A stretch of DNA of 38,892 nt from Tritrichomonas foetus (GCA_001839685.1 MLAK01000558.1:56823-95714), one strand, 5' to 3'; numbered from the stretch's first letter, positions 9,201 through 19,700 are shown. Notes: generated by a model from the sequence alone, not told the origin. Program-made: numbers and translations.

Positions 9201-11177
9201 GAAGCCGTTATTAATTGTAAATTTATGAAAACCTAAAGCCTTCATTGCAAAATCTACATCAGATAAAGTTTCAATCAGTTCTTCTTCTTGATTTTTAATT
9301 TTTGTAATTTCTTCCATGATTACAGTCAAAATCGTTTCACCAAGAATGGGATCAAAATTTACTGATCCAGAAACAGAAACCCACTTCATATTTGGTGAAT
9401 TAGTTTCAACAACAATTTGCTTCATTGTACCTTTTGTTTGAATAACTTTATTCAATTCACTCATGAAGTAGTCAAAATCTTCTTTGTTTTTATACAACTC
9501 TTGTTGGAATAAACTTTTTGGCTCAGAAAAATCAATGCCTTGAATGGATGACTTAACAATATAACTACGTGAAAAATCACTTGGAAATTCACAAAAGATG
9601 AAATCTTTCGAAGTCGCCATTAAATTAATAAAATGATCAAATCTGAGCCTCTGTTCAGTGTAATATGACATCTGATAAACAAAAACACAGCAAAGATTCA
9701 TTATAGGTGATCCAAGCGATTTTAGAATTTCATTTTTCGGAAATTCCTTAAAACAAATTACACATTTTAATGAGTATGAAATTTCTTTAATTATTGAAAT
9801 ATAACATAATGAATGATCACTTAACAATTCAGATTCATAATATGATGAACGGCTAATGTCAATTTTCGACTCAATTCCTGCAATTTCTTCGTCACTGATT
9901 TCTGGATATTCTGGATTATTATATTTACATACAAGAGACCCATATTGATCGTAGAAAAAGGCATGAATTGCTTTAACTTGTTCACAATACATTTTCACAG
10001 TTTCTTGAAAATTTGCTTTCAAAAATAAATTTTTCGTTAATATTTCAGAAATTTTGTTCATTATTAAATTTGAGTTTGTTATAAATTGACCATAGGGCTG
10101 GAATGCAGAAATTATTGATGTTGGCAAAGGTATTGCACATTTTGCATTATGTGATAGTGTAAATTGAATGTTATATGGGTAAAGATCTCTAAATGACACA
10201 AATTCAAGTTTCATTGGACCTTTTGGAGAAACTAAAGGTGATTCTGATTCGAATTCTAATTCTAAACTCGATGATAGTTCAAGGTGAGTATCTTCATCGA
10301 ATAAAAGAATGAAAAAGTAGCCATTTGCTAAAGGAATAGCAGTTATTCGTTCAAATACAACTGACTGTTCGTTCCTTTTCATTCGAACAACGCCTGAAAA
10401 TAATTCATTCACTTGATATGAATAGTGATATAAACGATGTATATAATGCTTTTGAAGATTAGAAAGGTCAGATTGATCCAAAACATCATCAGCAGTTTTC
10501 AGTGTAAGAATCCAAAAACCATTTGGTGGATACGCTTGAGCAAATATGTTATCCATTTTGATTATATAAAATCTGGTAATAACATATATGATAAAAGTAA
10601 ATAAAAGAAAGCAGACAATACAAAATGGATTATAATCATCAAAAATATTATATTCACCATTATTTTGATCGTCGTTAATTCTGTTATTATATTTACTTTT
10701 GGCTACATTTTTTTGACAAAATATTTTCTGTGAATTTTTTGAATACACAAAATATTCCAATTTAATATTTTCAAAAAAACGAAATTGGTAGAAATTGCCT
10801 GTATTGTTCACTATACCGTTTATTATTTTGTATTTAGCTCTGATGTCATGCGTTCCATCTGTTAGAATTACACTGAAATTGTTTTTCATTATATATTTGA
10901 TGAGTAAATCTTTCAGAAAAAAATCTTTCGATATGGAAAAGTCGTAATCGGCTGACAAATCCTCGATTTCTAAAGAAAAAGGCGGCGTATTAGTCAAATA
11001 ATGACATTGAAAAGGCAAATCGGGAATATTATCGAAACTATGAGCGTTCGCTGAAACAAGGATGACGTCTGGCTTTCCTGTACTTCTTTTGGTGAAGCTA
11101 GGCGGAATCTCCCCATTTACTTGAACAAGAATACTTCGCGAAAGTTTGAATAGGGAGAGAAGAAACAGGAAAAGCAT
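6288..11177 (-). CDS. Membrane hybrid sensor histidine kinase-like protein with receiver domain
   Basis: A 1629-aa protein with hybrid two-component architecture. Residues 1-20 look like a signal peptide, about 21-184 an external sensor region, and 185-207 a membrane segment (CFLLFTFIIYVITRFYII). The cytoplasmic part holds about three PAS-like domains (roughly 570-640, 640-745, 780-890). A helical H-box-like segment, NHMYLCMFNDVLGIIDIL, aligns with SHELRTPL-type H-boxes and keeps the acceptor His (H1019). The ATPase part is degenerate: the N-box position normally Asn in LLxNAxK is Arg here (LLSRVIS, R1135), a low-complexity insertion follows, and I see no G-boxes. After a pseudo-receiver-like region (about 1330-1500) comes a complete receiver domain (1512-1629): acidic pair E1518/D1519, phospho-Asp D1562 in LMDYWLPILDG, S1593 and K1612. 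It may receive phosphate from, or pair with, another kinase; that is inference. Confidence 0.8.
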   Translation of the reverse strand: MLFLFLLSLFKLSRSILVQVNGEIPPSFTKRSTGKPDVILVSANAHSFDNIPDLPFQCHYLTNTPPFSLEIEDLSADYDFSISKDFFLKDLLIKYIMKNNFSVILTDGTHDIRAKYKIINGIVNNTGNFYQFRFFENIKLEYFVYSKNSQKIFCQKNVAKSKYNNRINDDQNNGEYNIFDDYNPFCIVCFLLFTFIIYVITRFYIIKMDNIFAQAYPPNGFWILTLKTADDVLDQSDLSNLQKHYIHRLYHYSYQVNELFSGVVRMKRNEQSVVFERITAIPLANGYFFILLFDEDTHLELSSSLELEFESESPLVSPKGPMKLEFVSFRDLYPYNIQFTLSHNAKCAIPLPTSIISAFQPYGQFITNSNLIMNKISEILTKNLFLKANFQETVKMYCEQVKAIHAFFYDQYGSLVCKYNNPEYPEISDEEIAGIESKIDISRSSYYESELLSDHSLCYISIIKEISYSLKCVICFKEFPKNEILKSLGSPIMNLCCVFVYQMSYYTEQRLRFDHFINLMATSKDFIFCEFPSDFSRSYIVKSSIQGIDFSEPKSLFQQELYKNKEDFDYFMSELNKVIQTKGTMKQIVVETNSPNMKWVSVSGSVNFDPILGETILTVIMEEITKIKNQEEELIETLSDVDFAMKALGFHKFTINNGFILENTALSESLGYKKEDNIIDLKDLVYSEDSGKLQLLNQSNKTIFRLSMNNDVKCPVKTDTKNENQNDSMWFSAISNGRCGFIFCVNDLVKVRTQNNISLNQPLSSYLIVWIVHIKNETVKPFMNLPTIWDVLSVDKNCEFSKFINFIDQDNRDTFCTAYSQILRGIKQFWTIELRLLKIGGEYEWYRISIARTDYDNLYCIALNIEEPKTRTDKLFDEFEKNNDLFSMSKIMQWSFEDSSVPLDVEYKAFEPGIKKELAMNWSFVQKYIPKNKREEFTQKMSKTIRHDQYFEMLVSLEFTEEKDYLVFQGKYVPQLSKVIGYYIEVNDLYQKRYNDIMSIQALSQKKKEKNKDASKMNHMYLCMFNDVLGIIDILTSHAKTREQFISLGTATKISSMLKSLFIDPAHYHINLKKSSKDFNILELIESSLQPYYLYSHNNKEKGKFQVKTEGYIFPTIVNSNIYNTSMILFALLSRVISLNYVDIMVNIGWHGKYLEIDVYTKSLHKTGNNPHRSYYHLSHNNNHQNNEDENQTDFPNQNHSESNSNCIQSNIEIEEENLIKDIIIIMKGFKGDPANLSIEEDNKNQVDIYGRRLSLKDNIQKIEQNKHNKKVAANSLSDSESLISHATSYSAIEHSHFSLKAKENTWFSFSIDKKDHCISLSIPMKPVSYAPKMKGLSAVVIISDEYSWIRKQILNELKGMSIKITLLQIHEEEIPLTTNYLFIESNHPKFDIIRVNIDSMNQKPLLFIINTNPIQKSYVNPSISELNSQNINNDFHKYDQRNDRKSVYLESFNDILQESFADILSDDVIIIQPPFVIGQIRKNIIKLSADKSFAGLTNSFKSIVHVDIIKRHVLVVEDNQTNQFVLCKILETLGCSYSVAESGEEAIQLLDKIPFDIVLMDYWLPILDGAATTRIIRKSPKRYASIPIIAISGADCEAECINAGMNAFFKKPVRIHHIKEALTRFNVA

Positions 11178-11635
11178 TTTTTTACTGAAATAATTTATTT
11201 CAAATAAATCATTTTATTGAATTTGATGATCAAAAAATAAAGCGAATCAATACAATTATTTAAGAAAGATGAATGATTTCAATGTTATTGGACAAATAAC
11301 ATCAGGAATTGGCCAACGTTGCTTTAAAAAAACTAAATGGGTTGCTTGAATTTTAAGAAAGACGATAGAAATTGAATGAGTGTTCTGATATAAATCTTTC
11401 ATTTAAATATCTGATGATTCCTTTATCTTATTCCTCTAAAGATCATTCATTGAAAAATATTCGGTTCCATTTGACTCAAGGTATTGAACCAAGGGGAAAA
11501 TAAAGAAGATAAATACATCAAGAAAATGCATTCTGGATAATTCCATATTTCCAGAAACAATCTTTTTCTCAATTTGTTTAATTAAATAATCTTTTTAATA
11601 ATGTGCAAGATAGATTACATTATATGAATAGTCTT
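11178..11635. other. Intergenic between metacaspase and sensor-kinase genes
   Basis: Lies between the start of the sensor-kinase gene and the end of the metacaspase gene. A 26-codon plus ORF at 11269-11349 (begins MNDFNVIGQITSGIGQ) has protein-like composition, but is too short to call. Nothing else was seen. Confidence 0.4.
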
Positions 11636-12388
11636 TTATTGATTAAATATTGGTTGTTCATTCATTGATTTAGTGGTCATAGCAATTGTACATGTTTGTG
11701 AGTATTTTCTTAAAGGTGTTCTTAATTCTGTTACCAATGCTTTTGGTGTTATTTCTGGTTTCTTCTTCAAAACAGATGCAAGATTCATTGTGAAAATTCC
11801 TTGTTCTTTTCGATTCAAAACTGCCTGCTTAGCGGTTTGCTTATCATTAGCCGCAGAAATTGACATGATGTTTTCTGGCAAAACTTTCCCATCAACATTT
11901 TTAGTTTGAAGATCCCAAATTGAGCCAGAATGACAGGCATCCGTCACCATTGTAACTCTTGATGTTTCATTCTTGTTTTTCATTAAATGATCAAGCAAAA
12001 TGTCATCAATCATGGTGCCATCTTCAAATACGAAAGCTTCATCATAGCCATCATCTTCATCTGCGTTTAAATCTGCGACTTGCGTTCCATGTCCAACATA
12101 GTAAATAATTAAATGCTGAGAAACGTTTTTAAAGAAGGCATCTAAATATTTCAAGAAGTTCCTTGAGTGCGGATTATGCAAATAATACTGGGTAAATCCA
12201 TAGTTCTTCATGGCAGCTGCAAAATTGATCGCATCATTCAAAGGACCATCGCCGAGACTTAATCGATAACTTGTATAAGTATTGCATACAATGAAGCATG
12301 CGCGTTCATCTTTAGGAAGGCGTGATATTGGCGTCTTGATAACATCAGTTGCATATGTTTTAAGCTTTTTTACAAGCTTTGCAGACAT
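11636..12388 (-). CDS. Metacaspase (peptidase C14 family)
   Basis: This 250-aa protein is a compact metacaspase: a cysteine protease of clan CD that in this family cleaves after Arg or Lys, usually with calcium. The catalytic His is H100 in IIYYVGHG and the catalytic Cys is C152 in VTDACHSGS; both flanking motifs are well kept. The acidic segment ADLNADEDDGYDEAFV between them is typical of metacaspases and lies near the specificity pocket. There is no long prodomain and no p20-p10 linker, so it resembles the short type I-like forms found in other trichomonads; no signal peptide is visible. Roles proposed for the family include stress response, proteostasis and regulated cell death; which applies here is unknown. 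The first in-frame ATG is used, and an AATAAA lies just beyond the stop. Confidence 0.93.
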   Translation of the reverse strand: MSAKLVKKLKTYATDVIKTPISRLPKDERACFIVCNTYTSYRLSLGDGPLNDAINFAAAMKNYGFTQYYLHNPHSRNFLKYLDAFFKNVSQHLIIYYVGHGTQVADLNADEDDGYDEAFVFEDGTMIDDILLDHLMKNKNETSRVTMVTDACHSGSIWDLQTKNVDGKVLPENIMSISAANDKQTAKQAVLNRKEQGIFTMNLASVLKKKPEITPKALVTELRTPLRKYSQTCTIAMTTKSMNEQPIFNQ

Positions 12389-13164
12389 TGTTGTTCAATC
12401 GATAGTTATTTTTCTTTCTTCACTTTTATATTAGCAATTTTGAGAGTTAACGATGCGTTTTCTTTCATTCGATTATCGGTAAACTTTTATCAAAAAGTTA
12501 GTTTTTATTCAAAAGATTGATGCAACGTAATTTCTTTGCTTTTTCAATCTTTACACAAAATTGTGATATGTTTGTTATTATGGGGCATGACATGGAATAG
12601 TCTTAATTAATCATTTAATGACCAATATTGTTGTATGAAGTGATTTGCTTTCAAAACTAATAATTGAAAAGTTTCCGATCCAATCTCTTATTTTCTTCTT
12701 AGAATGGTTCTATTATACTTAAAACAGAAATATAACTATAAATCTAACAAAAAATCGCCAAATAATAAAAATTATTATATTTCCAAAATTCAATTTCCAA
12801 TACATCGCTTTACAAAGCTTACATAACTGATATATGTATGTAGTACTTTTCAAATATTTATTTTCTTCCGATTTTACATTTATCTATTTATATATGAATT
12901 ATCGTCGCGTTTAGGTAATGTTATAAAAAACAATTCCATTATATGAAGTAGTACCAAAACAAATGCCATACCGTCTCAACTTTGACATGGAAATGTCTAT
13001 CGATGCTTAAAACTTACTTCATAATTTTTTGACCTTAGTAATATTATTAATGACAATAAAGAAAAAACAAAAATATATTTATTTCATAGCCATTTAAATA
13101 AAAAATAAAAACTCTAAAAAAAGTGCAACTAGTGCATCTATATTTCCTCTCATTCAGTGCTTCC
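12389..13164. other. Intergenic, no gene seen
   Basis: AT-rich spacer between the start of the metacaspase gene and the end of the Myb-like gene. Short open stretches (for example a 26-codon ORF from about 12521) have no supporting features. Confidence 0.5.
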
Positions 13165-14766
13165 TCAAACATTGACGAGGTTCTTTATTTTTCCGCGGTA
13201 TTGCTCGAAATTATCATGATTCAGCACAATGAGAGACCGTTTCGTGATATTGTGCCTAGTGAACGGGTTTGTTCCATGTTGTGCAATAACCTTCATCCAG
13301 GTGTTATAGTCGAGCACATAACCGTCTGGTGAAATTGCTGGAACACGAATAACGTTATTTGTGATTCCATCCATAACATTTTCAAGTGGATTTTCTCTTG
13401 CCCATCTTTCATAAAGAGACAATCTTTCTCCATCTTCCGAAACATTCTCTTGAGCTTCCACATGTGAAGATTTATAACTTAAATGGCTAGATGGAACCTT
13501 TTGTCGTTTTGCACGTTTGTTTGTTGGCTGATGGAAAGCACAATATTTTAATTTCCCATCAACAATTTTATATCTTGGATCAACAATCTTCCCTTCGAGA
13601 ACAAGATTCCGATAAAAGTTGGCACATTGGTAACCAACACGTCCTGGAATCTCCATTGAAAAGATTCCCCATTGTGGTGCAACTTCATAGAAGTTTTTCT
13701 TGGACATTTGTTTGATTCGATTCATGAAATTCTTTGTTTCTTCAGCTGTCCATTTCCCATTTCTTTGTTTCTCTCCTGGCCTCAAGTTTCGATAATAATA
13801 AGCGTTTGGATTTTTCATACCTTTAAGATATGATGATTTATGAGCTTCACTCCAGGTGTTCCATTCTTCTGGCTTTATTTCTTTTGGTCTCGGCAAGTTC
13901 GAAGTTGTTTCTTTAATTTTTCGTTTTGATGATTTTTTTGGCTTAGGATTTGAAGCAGATTTGCTTGAAGAGGACTTCTTCCTTTTCTTTGATCCATATG
14001 CATAATCTTCATGATCAGAAGCAGCAGATTCATCATCTTCATTATATTCAGGCTCGCTGTTGGTGCTGTGGTCATTGTTGGTTTCTGTCGTGGCGATGTC
14101 ATCGTTTTTGCTGTTGTTTTTACTTTTTGAATGCGCGCGACTCGAGTTGTCTTCATTGTAAATAAATGATTCGCCATATTCGCCATCGTCGTCGTCAATT
14201 TCGTTAATGTCTGAATCGTCCGATAGAGGTGGAACTTCATCGTAATCAGATGAATCTGAAGCATCTTCGAAATCAGAAGAAAACTCGTTTGGTTTTTGAT
14301 TATGTTTTTTCAAAAGATCGTTCGCTGATACTCTGACGCTGTATCTGAATTTGGCCTTTTCCAAGGAGTTAACAAATTCGTCCGGGTCATTGAGACATTT
14401 TCCGAATGCGATATAAAATTCGAGCTTGGTCGCATTCGGCCAAAGAGGCCTGATTTCATCAATACATCTGTTGAGGCGATTGAGTATTCCTTGAATATTC
14501 CTCTTTTTGTTCTCTTCGACCTGTTCGTATATATTTTTATCGATTAATCCCTTTTCGAACTTGTAGTAGGGGTAAATATCATCAACAGTGATACGGGTAC
14601 CTTCAGGGAAAGAGTTTGGACCACCTTCTTTCCTCTTATTCCTAGCCGATGACTTGTTTGTCCCTAATTGTGACATGAGTTTTGATGGAAGAAATGATGT
14701 TTGATATGGATTGTAAGAAAATATAAACGGTATTCTTCTCAAATAAACGGTCCCCACAATTTTCAT
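13165..14766 (-). CDS. Myb/SANT-like nuclear protein, acidic
   Basis: The ORF codes for up to 533 aa. Near residues 336-395 is a Myb/SANT-like domain: NGKWTAEETKNFMNRIKQ, then VAPQWGIFSMEIPGRVGYQC and ANFYRNLV, giving spaced aromatic residues (W339 and on) and the GRVGYQC-FYR end that matches the R-x-x-x-QC-R-W third helix. Before it lies a long disordered Ser/Asp/Glu/Asn-rich stretch (about 165-260) and a Lys/Ser-rich basic stretch (about 260-295) that could act as a nuclear localisation signal. The domain suggests DNA binding or chromatin association. The first ATG may not be used: an Inr-like TCATTT (14697-14692) lies between it and the second ATG at 14676, 19 nt upstream of the latter, so the likely product starts at Met31 (MSQLGTNKSS) and is 503 aa. 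Confidence 0.8.
   Translation of the reverse strand: MKIVGTVYLRRIPFIFSYNPYQTSFLPSKLMSQLGTNKSSARNKRKEGGPNSFPEGTRITVDDIYPYYKFEKGLIDKNIYEQVEENKKRNIQGILNRLNRCIDEIRPLWPNATKLEFYIAFGKCLNDPDEFVNSLEKAKFRYSVRVSANDLLKKHNQKPNEFSSDFEDASDSSDYDEVPPLSDDSDINEIDDDDGEYGESFIYNEDNSSRAHSKSKNNSKNDDIATTETNNDHSTNSEPEYNEDDESAASDHEDYAYGSKKRKKSSSSKSASNPKPKKSSKRKIKETTSNLPRPKEIKPEEWNTWSEAHKSSYLKGMKNPNAYYYRNLRPGEKQRNGKWTAEETKNFMNRIKQMSKKNFYEVAPQWGIFSMEIPGRVGYQCANFYRNLVLEGKIVDPRYKIVDGKLKYCAFHQPTNKRAKRQKVPSSHLSYKSSHVEAQENVSEDGERLSLYERWARENPLENVMDGITNNVIRVPAISPDGYVLDYNTWMKVIAQHGTNPFTRHNITKRSLIVLNHDNFEQYRGKIKNLVNV
14692..14697 (-). promoter_or_regulatory. Inr-like TCATTT deciding the Myb-gene start
   Basis: Minus-strand TCATTT with its A at 14695, 19 nt upstream of the ATG at 14676 and inside the longer reading of the ORF. 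If transcription starts here, the upstream ATG at 14766 is not in the mRNA. Confidence 0.4.
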
Positions 14767-15630
14767 AAATATCGATCAACGAAAACTTCGAAAGGAAAAT
14801 ATTTTTGCTCTAAAAGTATCAAGTAGAGTGCTCTATTACGCCTAATTAATCGAATATTTCCACAAAATCTTTCAGTTTCGAAATAAACTCATAAAAGCGC
14901 CATGAAAAATATGTATTTCTACCGATAATAGCATTTAAATTATTCTAAATAGATGCATGATTCGAAAAATAACATAATATAATGAAATCAACGAAATTCA
15001 GAAATCAGCAAGAAAAAAAATATTTATTTTGGATCAATTCTTCCACTCAACTATGCATATAAACAATTTTTTACAAGAGTTCTCACCCAAATGATGCTAG
15101 TTATTTTTTATTTTTGAGATCTTTATTCATGATAATCTTTAAATCAATACATTATATTTCATTTGTTTAGGAAAAACCATTTCACATATTAATTTAAGAA
15201 AAAAGTCAAGAAAGTAACCTATATTGATATTTTTTCCTCCAAAAAATTGAATTGACCTTTTTCAAAAAGTGCAAAATTTTGGTCATTCATTTGAACCATT
15301 TAAATCTCTCTCTCTTTTTTCCAAATTTGATCGGCATCATAACACATCTTCGCTTCAAAGAATCAGACTGAGGTATCTCTCCAACTTCGACTGTTTATAA
15401 TACTTTTGTAATCATGGTGGGGAAATCAATTTATAAATTGGATAGAAAGCACAAAATAGATCATTCGGTTGGAAAGAAATCACCCCCACTTTTTGTGCCA
15501 TTTGACTTTTTATGAAGATATGACTTGAATGAAGCCAATATTTTTCAATAGTTTACAAATATTTTTCAATGTTTTATTTTTGTTCATTGAGGAATAAAAT
15601 AATTTAGAATTTGAAATAAAAAAAAACGGA
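14767..15630. other. Divergent intergenic region with a 33-codon ORF
   Basis: Spacer between the Myb-like gene (-) and the Ras gene (+). It contains a 33-aa plus ORF at 15414-15515 (MVGKSIYKLDRKHKIDHSVG...) in a locally less AT-rich stretch (about 15330-15520). This could be a small gene or a relic. The rest shows only AT-rich DNA and a CT-rich run near 15306-15320. Confidence 0.35.
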
Positions 15631-16179
15631 ATGTCGAATCATAAGCCAAAGCTCGTTGTTGTTGGTGATGGTGGCGTCGGAAAAACCTCAATTGTTGTTC
15701 GTTATACAAGAGATCAATTTACACAAGAATACGAACCAACGCTAGCTGAAAATTATACAACACGTATTCAAGTTGATGACGATACAGTGATAGAAATTGA
15801 AATAGCTGATACTGCTGGCCAAGATGATTTCAAAGCTCTACGCGATAAATTTATGGCTGAAGGTGATGTTTTCCTCGTTGTTTATAGCATCACTGATTCT
15901 CGATCACTTCAAATGGCAGATACACTTCTGGAACAGATTTCTATATTACACGAAAATGAGCGATTTAAATTCATTCTTGCCGGAAATAAATGCGATTTGG
16001 AAGATCAGAGACAGGTCTCAAAACTTGATGGGAAGGCGCTAACAGACAAGTATCATGGTAGGTTTTTGGAAACTTCAGCAAAAAGTGGAATAAATGTGAA
16101 GGAAACTTTCGTTGAAATCGGTAAATTGTTAGTAGAGAAGAACGAAAAGCAGGAGGGAAATTGTTGCCTAATATGCTAA
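15631..16179 (+). CDS. Ras-like small GTPase
   Basis: This 182-aa protein has all nucleotide-binding motifs of a Ras-type switch: G1 GDGGVGKT (12-19), G2 Thr in EYEPTLAENY (T37), G3 DTAGQ (60-64) with the catalytic Gln, G4 NKCD (119-122) and G5 TSAK (148-151). Both the PT-x4-Y effector loop and DTAGQDDF are Ras/Rap-like rather than Rab-like. It ends in CCLIC: a CaaX box (CLIC) for prenylation with a neighbouring Cys that could be palmitoylated, so it should sit on the cytoplasmic face of a membrane and relay signals. It is expected to be active as a GTPase, since the Gly and Gln positions whose mutation locks Ras are normal. The TAA is followed by AATAAA; a dispersed element begins about 100 bp downstream. 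Confidence 0.95.
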   Translation: MSNHKPKLVVVGDGGVGKTSIVVRYTRDQFTQEYEPTLAENYTTRIQVDDDTVIEIEIADTAGQDDFKALRDKFMAEGDVFLVVYSITDSRSLQMADTLLEQISILHENERFKFILAGNKCDLEDQRQVSKLDGKALTDKYHGRFLETSAKSGINVKETFVEIGKLLVEKNEKQEGNCCLIC

Positions 16180-16275
16180 AATAAATGCAATAGATTTAGT
16201 TTAATTTTATGATTTTGAATCTTTCTTTATATTAGATAGATTAATTTTATATTCATTTTCCCATGAGTTGTATAG

Positions 16276-16411
16276 GTGAAGTGAAAGGTCAAATATAGGC
16301 CAAAAGTGGAAAAGAAATTCATGAATCATCCAAGTCGAAATAGCCCAAAAAACTGAAAAGATCACATCACATTAACTCATTTTAAGTGTCATAAAACAAA
16401 ACATTTAAGTG
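16276..16411 (+). repeat. Dispersed element, copy 1 (degenerate core)
   Basis: Shares ordered blocks with 30187-30440. Block A (16276-16307) matches 30187-30218 at 29 of 32 positions and contains AAAGGTCAAATA and AGGCCAAAAGT. Then come AGTCGAAATAGCCC (16333-16346), TCACATCACAT (16361-16371) and CATTTTAAGTGTCA (16378-16391), followed by a partial second CATTTAAGTG (16402-16411). Order and strand are the same in both copies. Here the GC-rich hairpin core seen in copy 2 is missing or eroded. Confidence 0.6.
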
Positions 16412-16722
16412 ATTTTTTTTTCTCATTTCAGAGAGATTTCGAAAATGATTTTATTTTTCATTAAATTGATGTTAAAGATTTTGAATTGATTCATTTTCTT
16501 ATTGGTAATTGTTATTAGTTTCTTTTTCTCTTTAAAAGTTTTCTACAGCCTGGATTAGAATGCAACATGTTTGAGTAGATACCGAACAAATAAGTATATA
16601 AAAAGTTAATCAATTTCAGATACTATTGAATTTTTATTCAATCGATATGAAAATTTTGAAATGTTCAAAAAAAAATTATTTGAAAGGAAAAAGAACGTTA
16701 ATTATTTATTTGGAATTACATC

Positions 16723-19700
16723 ATGAATGAAAAAATTAGAATAAGAAGAACAGCAGCTCCTGTAAAAACACCACGAGTATCTGTTCAGTCGTCAAATGGT
16801 TTCATTTCTTCTAACCAACATGTTGCTTATGTTTCCCAACAAAAAAATATTTTGCCAATTTTACCAAGCAGCACAGAAACAAGTCATTTTATAGCTCTTA
16901 AGCATAGTTTACATATTTTTATTGACACTTTAACACATTTCTTATCTCGAAATGGAACAATCATTTCTTTGCGTGCGCAATTTTCGCAGCAAACATCAGA
17001 AATGGAAAAACTATTTAATATGTTTTATCAGATTGCTATAAAAGGATCTGTTCAACAAAATAAAGCAAATCCATCTTTACGAACAAGTGCAATTAATTTT
17101 TTAAAATTTTGGCAAGTTTTTATTTTATCAATCATTGAATTAAAAAAGACAATAACACCTCAAATCAGTCAATCAATCAATTCTCACTATAATTCAATAA
17201 CTGGTTCTTTAGACTCTGTCATGAATTATGGTGTTTCTCGTTCGAATATTTATGATCAACCTTATCGAAATGGGCGAGTTTTACAAAATCAATTAAATTG
17301 TTTAAAACAAACATCAGAAATTTTTCTGTCAAAAACATTTAAAGCTAATCAATTTAAAAATCATAGTGCTGAAATCAAAGCGTTTTCTCGATTGTTAAAT
17401 GACACTTTTACTCGAGAATTCACACAATGTGGAATAGCTTCAAATGAAGTTGTAAGACTTCGTTCCAAGTGCTATACTGCTTGTTGTGATATAATTCATG
17501 GATTAAAGAATGCTTATTTATTTGAAACAGATATGATGAAATTATTCCGATCGATTTTTAATTTCCAAGAATCTTTACGTGATATTTTGGAGAAATTCAA
17601 TCTTCCTACAAATTATTTAGTTCAGTTCGATTTTGAATCTGAAAAAAATAATCATATTAATGAAGATGAAGAAGAGGAAGAAGCTGAAGAAGAAAAAATC
17701 ATTACATTTGATGAAGATCTTGAATTACTTGAATTCATTAAAGATTCACATGATAAAGCTCCAGATTTTATGAATGATAGAAATTATGTTGATAAATTTT
17801 TTGAAGTTTTGAACTCCATAGCTTTGAATACAATTTCTGAACTCACGACTAAAAAACAAATGAATGATCAAGAAAACGAGATAATAATTCATAATATAAA
17901 AAATATTACCCAAGAAAATGAAAATCTAATCAATGAAAAAGAAAATTTGACAAACGAAAACGAAAAATTAATCAGAGAGAAAACCCAACTAGAAAATGAA
18001 TTTCAACAACTTCACATTGAGTATAATAAGATAACTGAAAAAATGTCTCAAATTTCATTTGATACAAATAATGCAGAACAAATGCTAATTAATAGAATTG
18101 ACCGACTAAAACAAGCTTTGTTTACAATTTCAAATAATGGATTAAAAAATGAAGAACTAACTAATGAAGATGATGATTTTGTCATAAATAATGCAATTAA
18201 AGCAAATAATGATTTAAAAGACAAATATCAAAATTCCAAAGAAATGGAAGATAAAATTAGAGAAATTATTGGTTCTGAAAACATTATTTCCTATATTAAA
18301 GCTTTAATTTCAGAAAGAGAAGAAACCTCTAGAAATGAAAATGAATCTCTTTTATATTACCAAGAAACTGAAAATAATTTGAAAAATATTATGTCTAGTT
18401 TTTCGAACCTAGATTCTTTAGTTGATGTTGCAAATGAAATTTCCGATTCATTTAATAAAATTAAACTTATTGTTAATTGTAATTCACTTTCAGAAGGTGT
18501 GGATTCAATTTTCATGATGTTTTCAAATATTAAAAGCTCACTTTTGAAGATATCAAATGGTTCCAATTCAGATAATATATCAAAAATTATAAGCGACCTT
18601 GAAGCCAATTTTAATTCTGTCAAAAATATATTGACTTCAATCGTAAATCATGATGGCACAATTCATGAAATAGCAAAAGAACTTAGTACTCAACATTTGT
18701 GCTATATTAGTAACTTTAAAGCAATCTTACTGACAATAAATCCTTTAATTGGACATACTATTTCAGATAATATTGAAAATATCGATCAACTTACATTAAA
18801 TAGTGTTAAAAAAATGAAAGAAATTGTTGATAATATTGTAAAAAATATGAGCAGTTTAGCAGGAACATCAATGATTCATCCTCCAACATCACCAATTGAA
18901 TTAATACTTCAACAAATTAAATCTATTGAAAGGAAACTAAATCAAGATAGACAAGTTATCCTTGAATATCAATCTGTTTGTAGTGATGTTGAATCAACGC
19001 TTTCTTCCTATTGCGAAATTTCAAATAGAAGTTCAAATGTTTCAATCCCAAAATCCATTCGAATGTTATTGAAAAAACTTCCACCAAAACAGAATGTGAA
19101 TAATTCCACAAATAATCAAAGCATAAAAAACATTGACATAAAACTTAGTAAAATATTGAACACTGAATGTTCAAATGATTCTGGCCGACTTGCCCATATT
19201 ATTGAATTAATTGATTCTTTGGATAATAAGTTAAAGAAAAGTAATGAATTTAAAGCAATGATAGAAGCAAAACTTGGATTAAAAAATGTAGCATACGAAA
19301 AAATTCTAGCCCAAATTGGAAATCAAAATAATAATATTAATTTTGAAAAACTTTTTGAAAATGTTTTTGATCTTGTTCCAGTTACATCAAGATCAGATCC
19401 ATTGCATTATATTCCAGAATTTTGCAACGCTTTTGTATCATTAAATAACTCAATTTTGGCTTTGAAACCTTTTGCTTCTATTTTAAATACTATATTTGGA
19501 CAGTTTGATTGTAAATATTCGTCATTTAATCCAACAAGTCCATCATTCCAGTTTATAAGAAGCCAGGTATTTTCTCTTCATTCAGCTTTAAATGGTCTAA
19601 CACCAAGCAAGGTTAATTCATTAGTATTTTTAGTTTTGTCACGTTTTGTTGCTTTGATGTCTTCATTTATGGCTGCTATTTCATCATCTTCATATGATGG

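Noticed and set aside
16380..16441. 3' splice site (T-rich tract then CAG) after the dispersed element
   Set aside because: No trichomonad-type branch/acceptor motif (ACTAAC...CAG) and no matching donor or exon.
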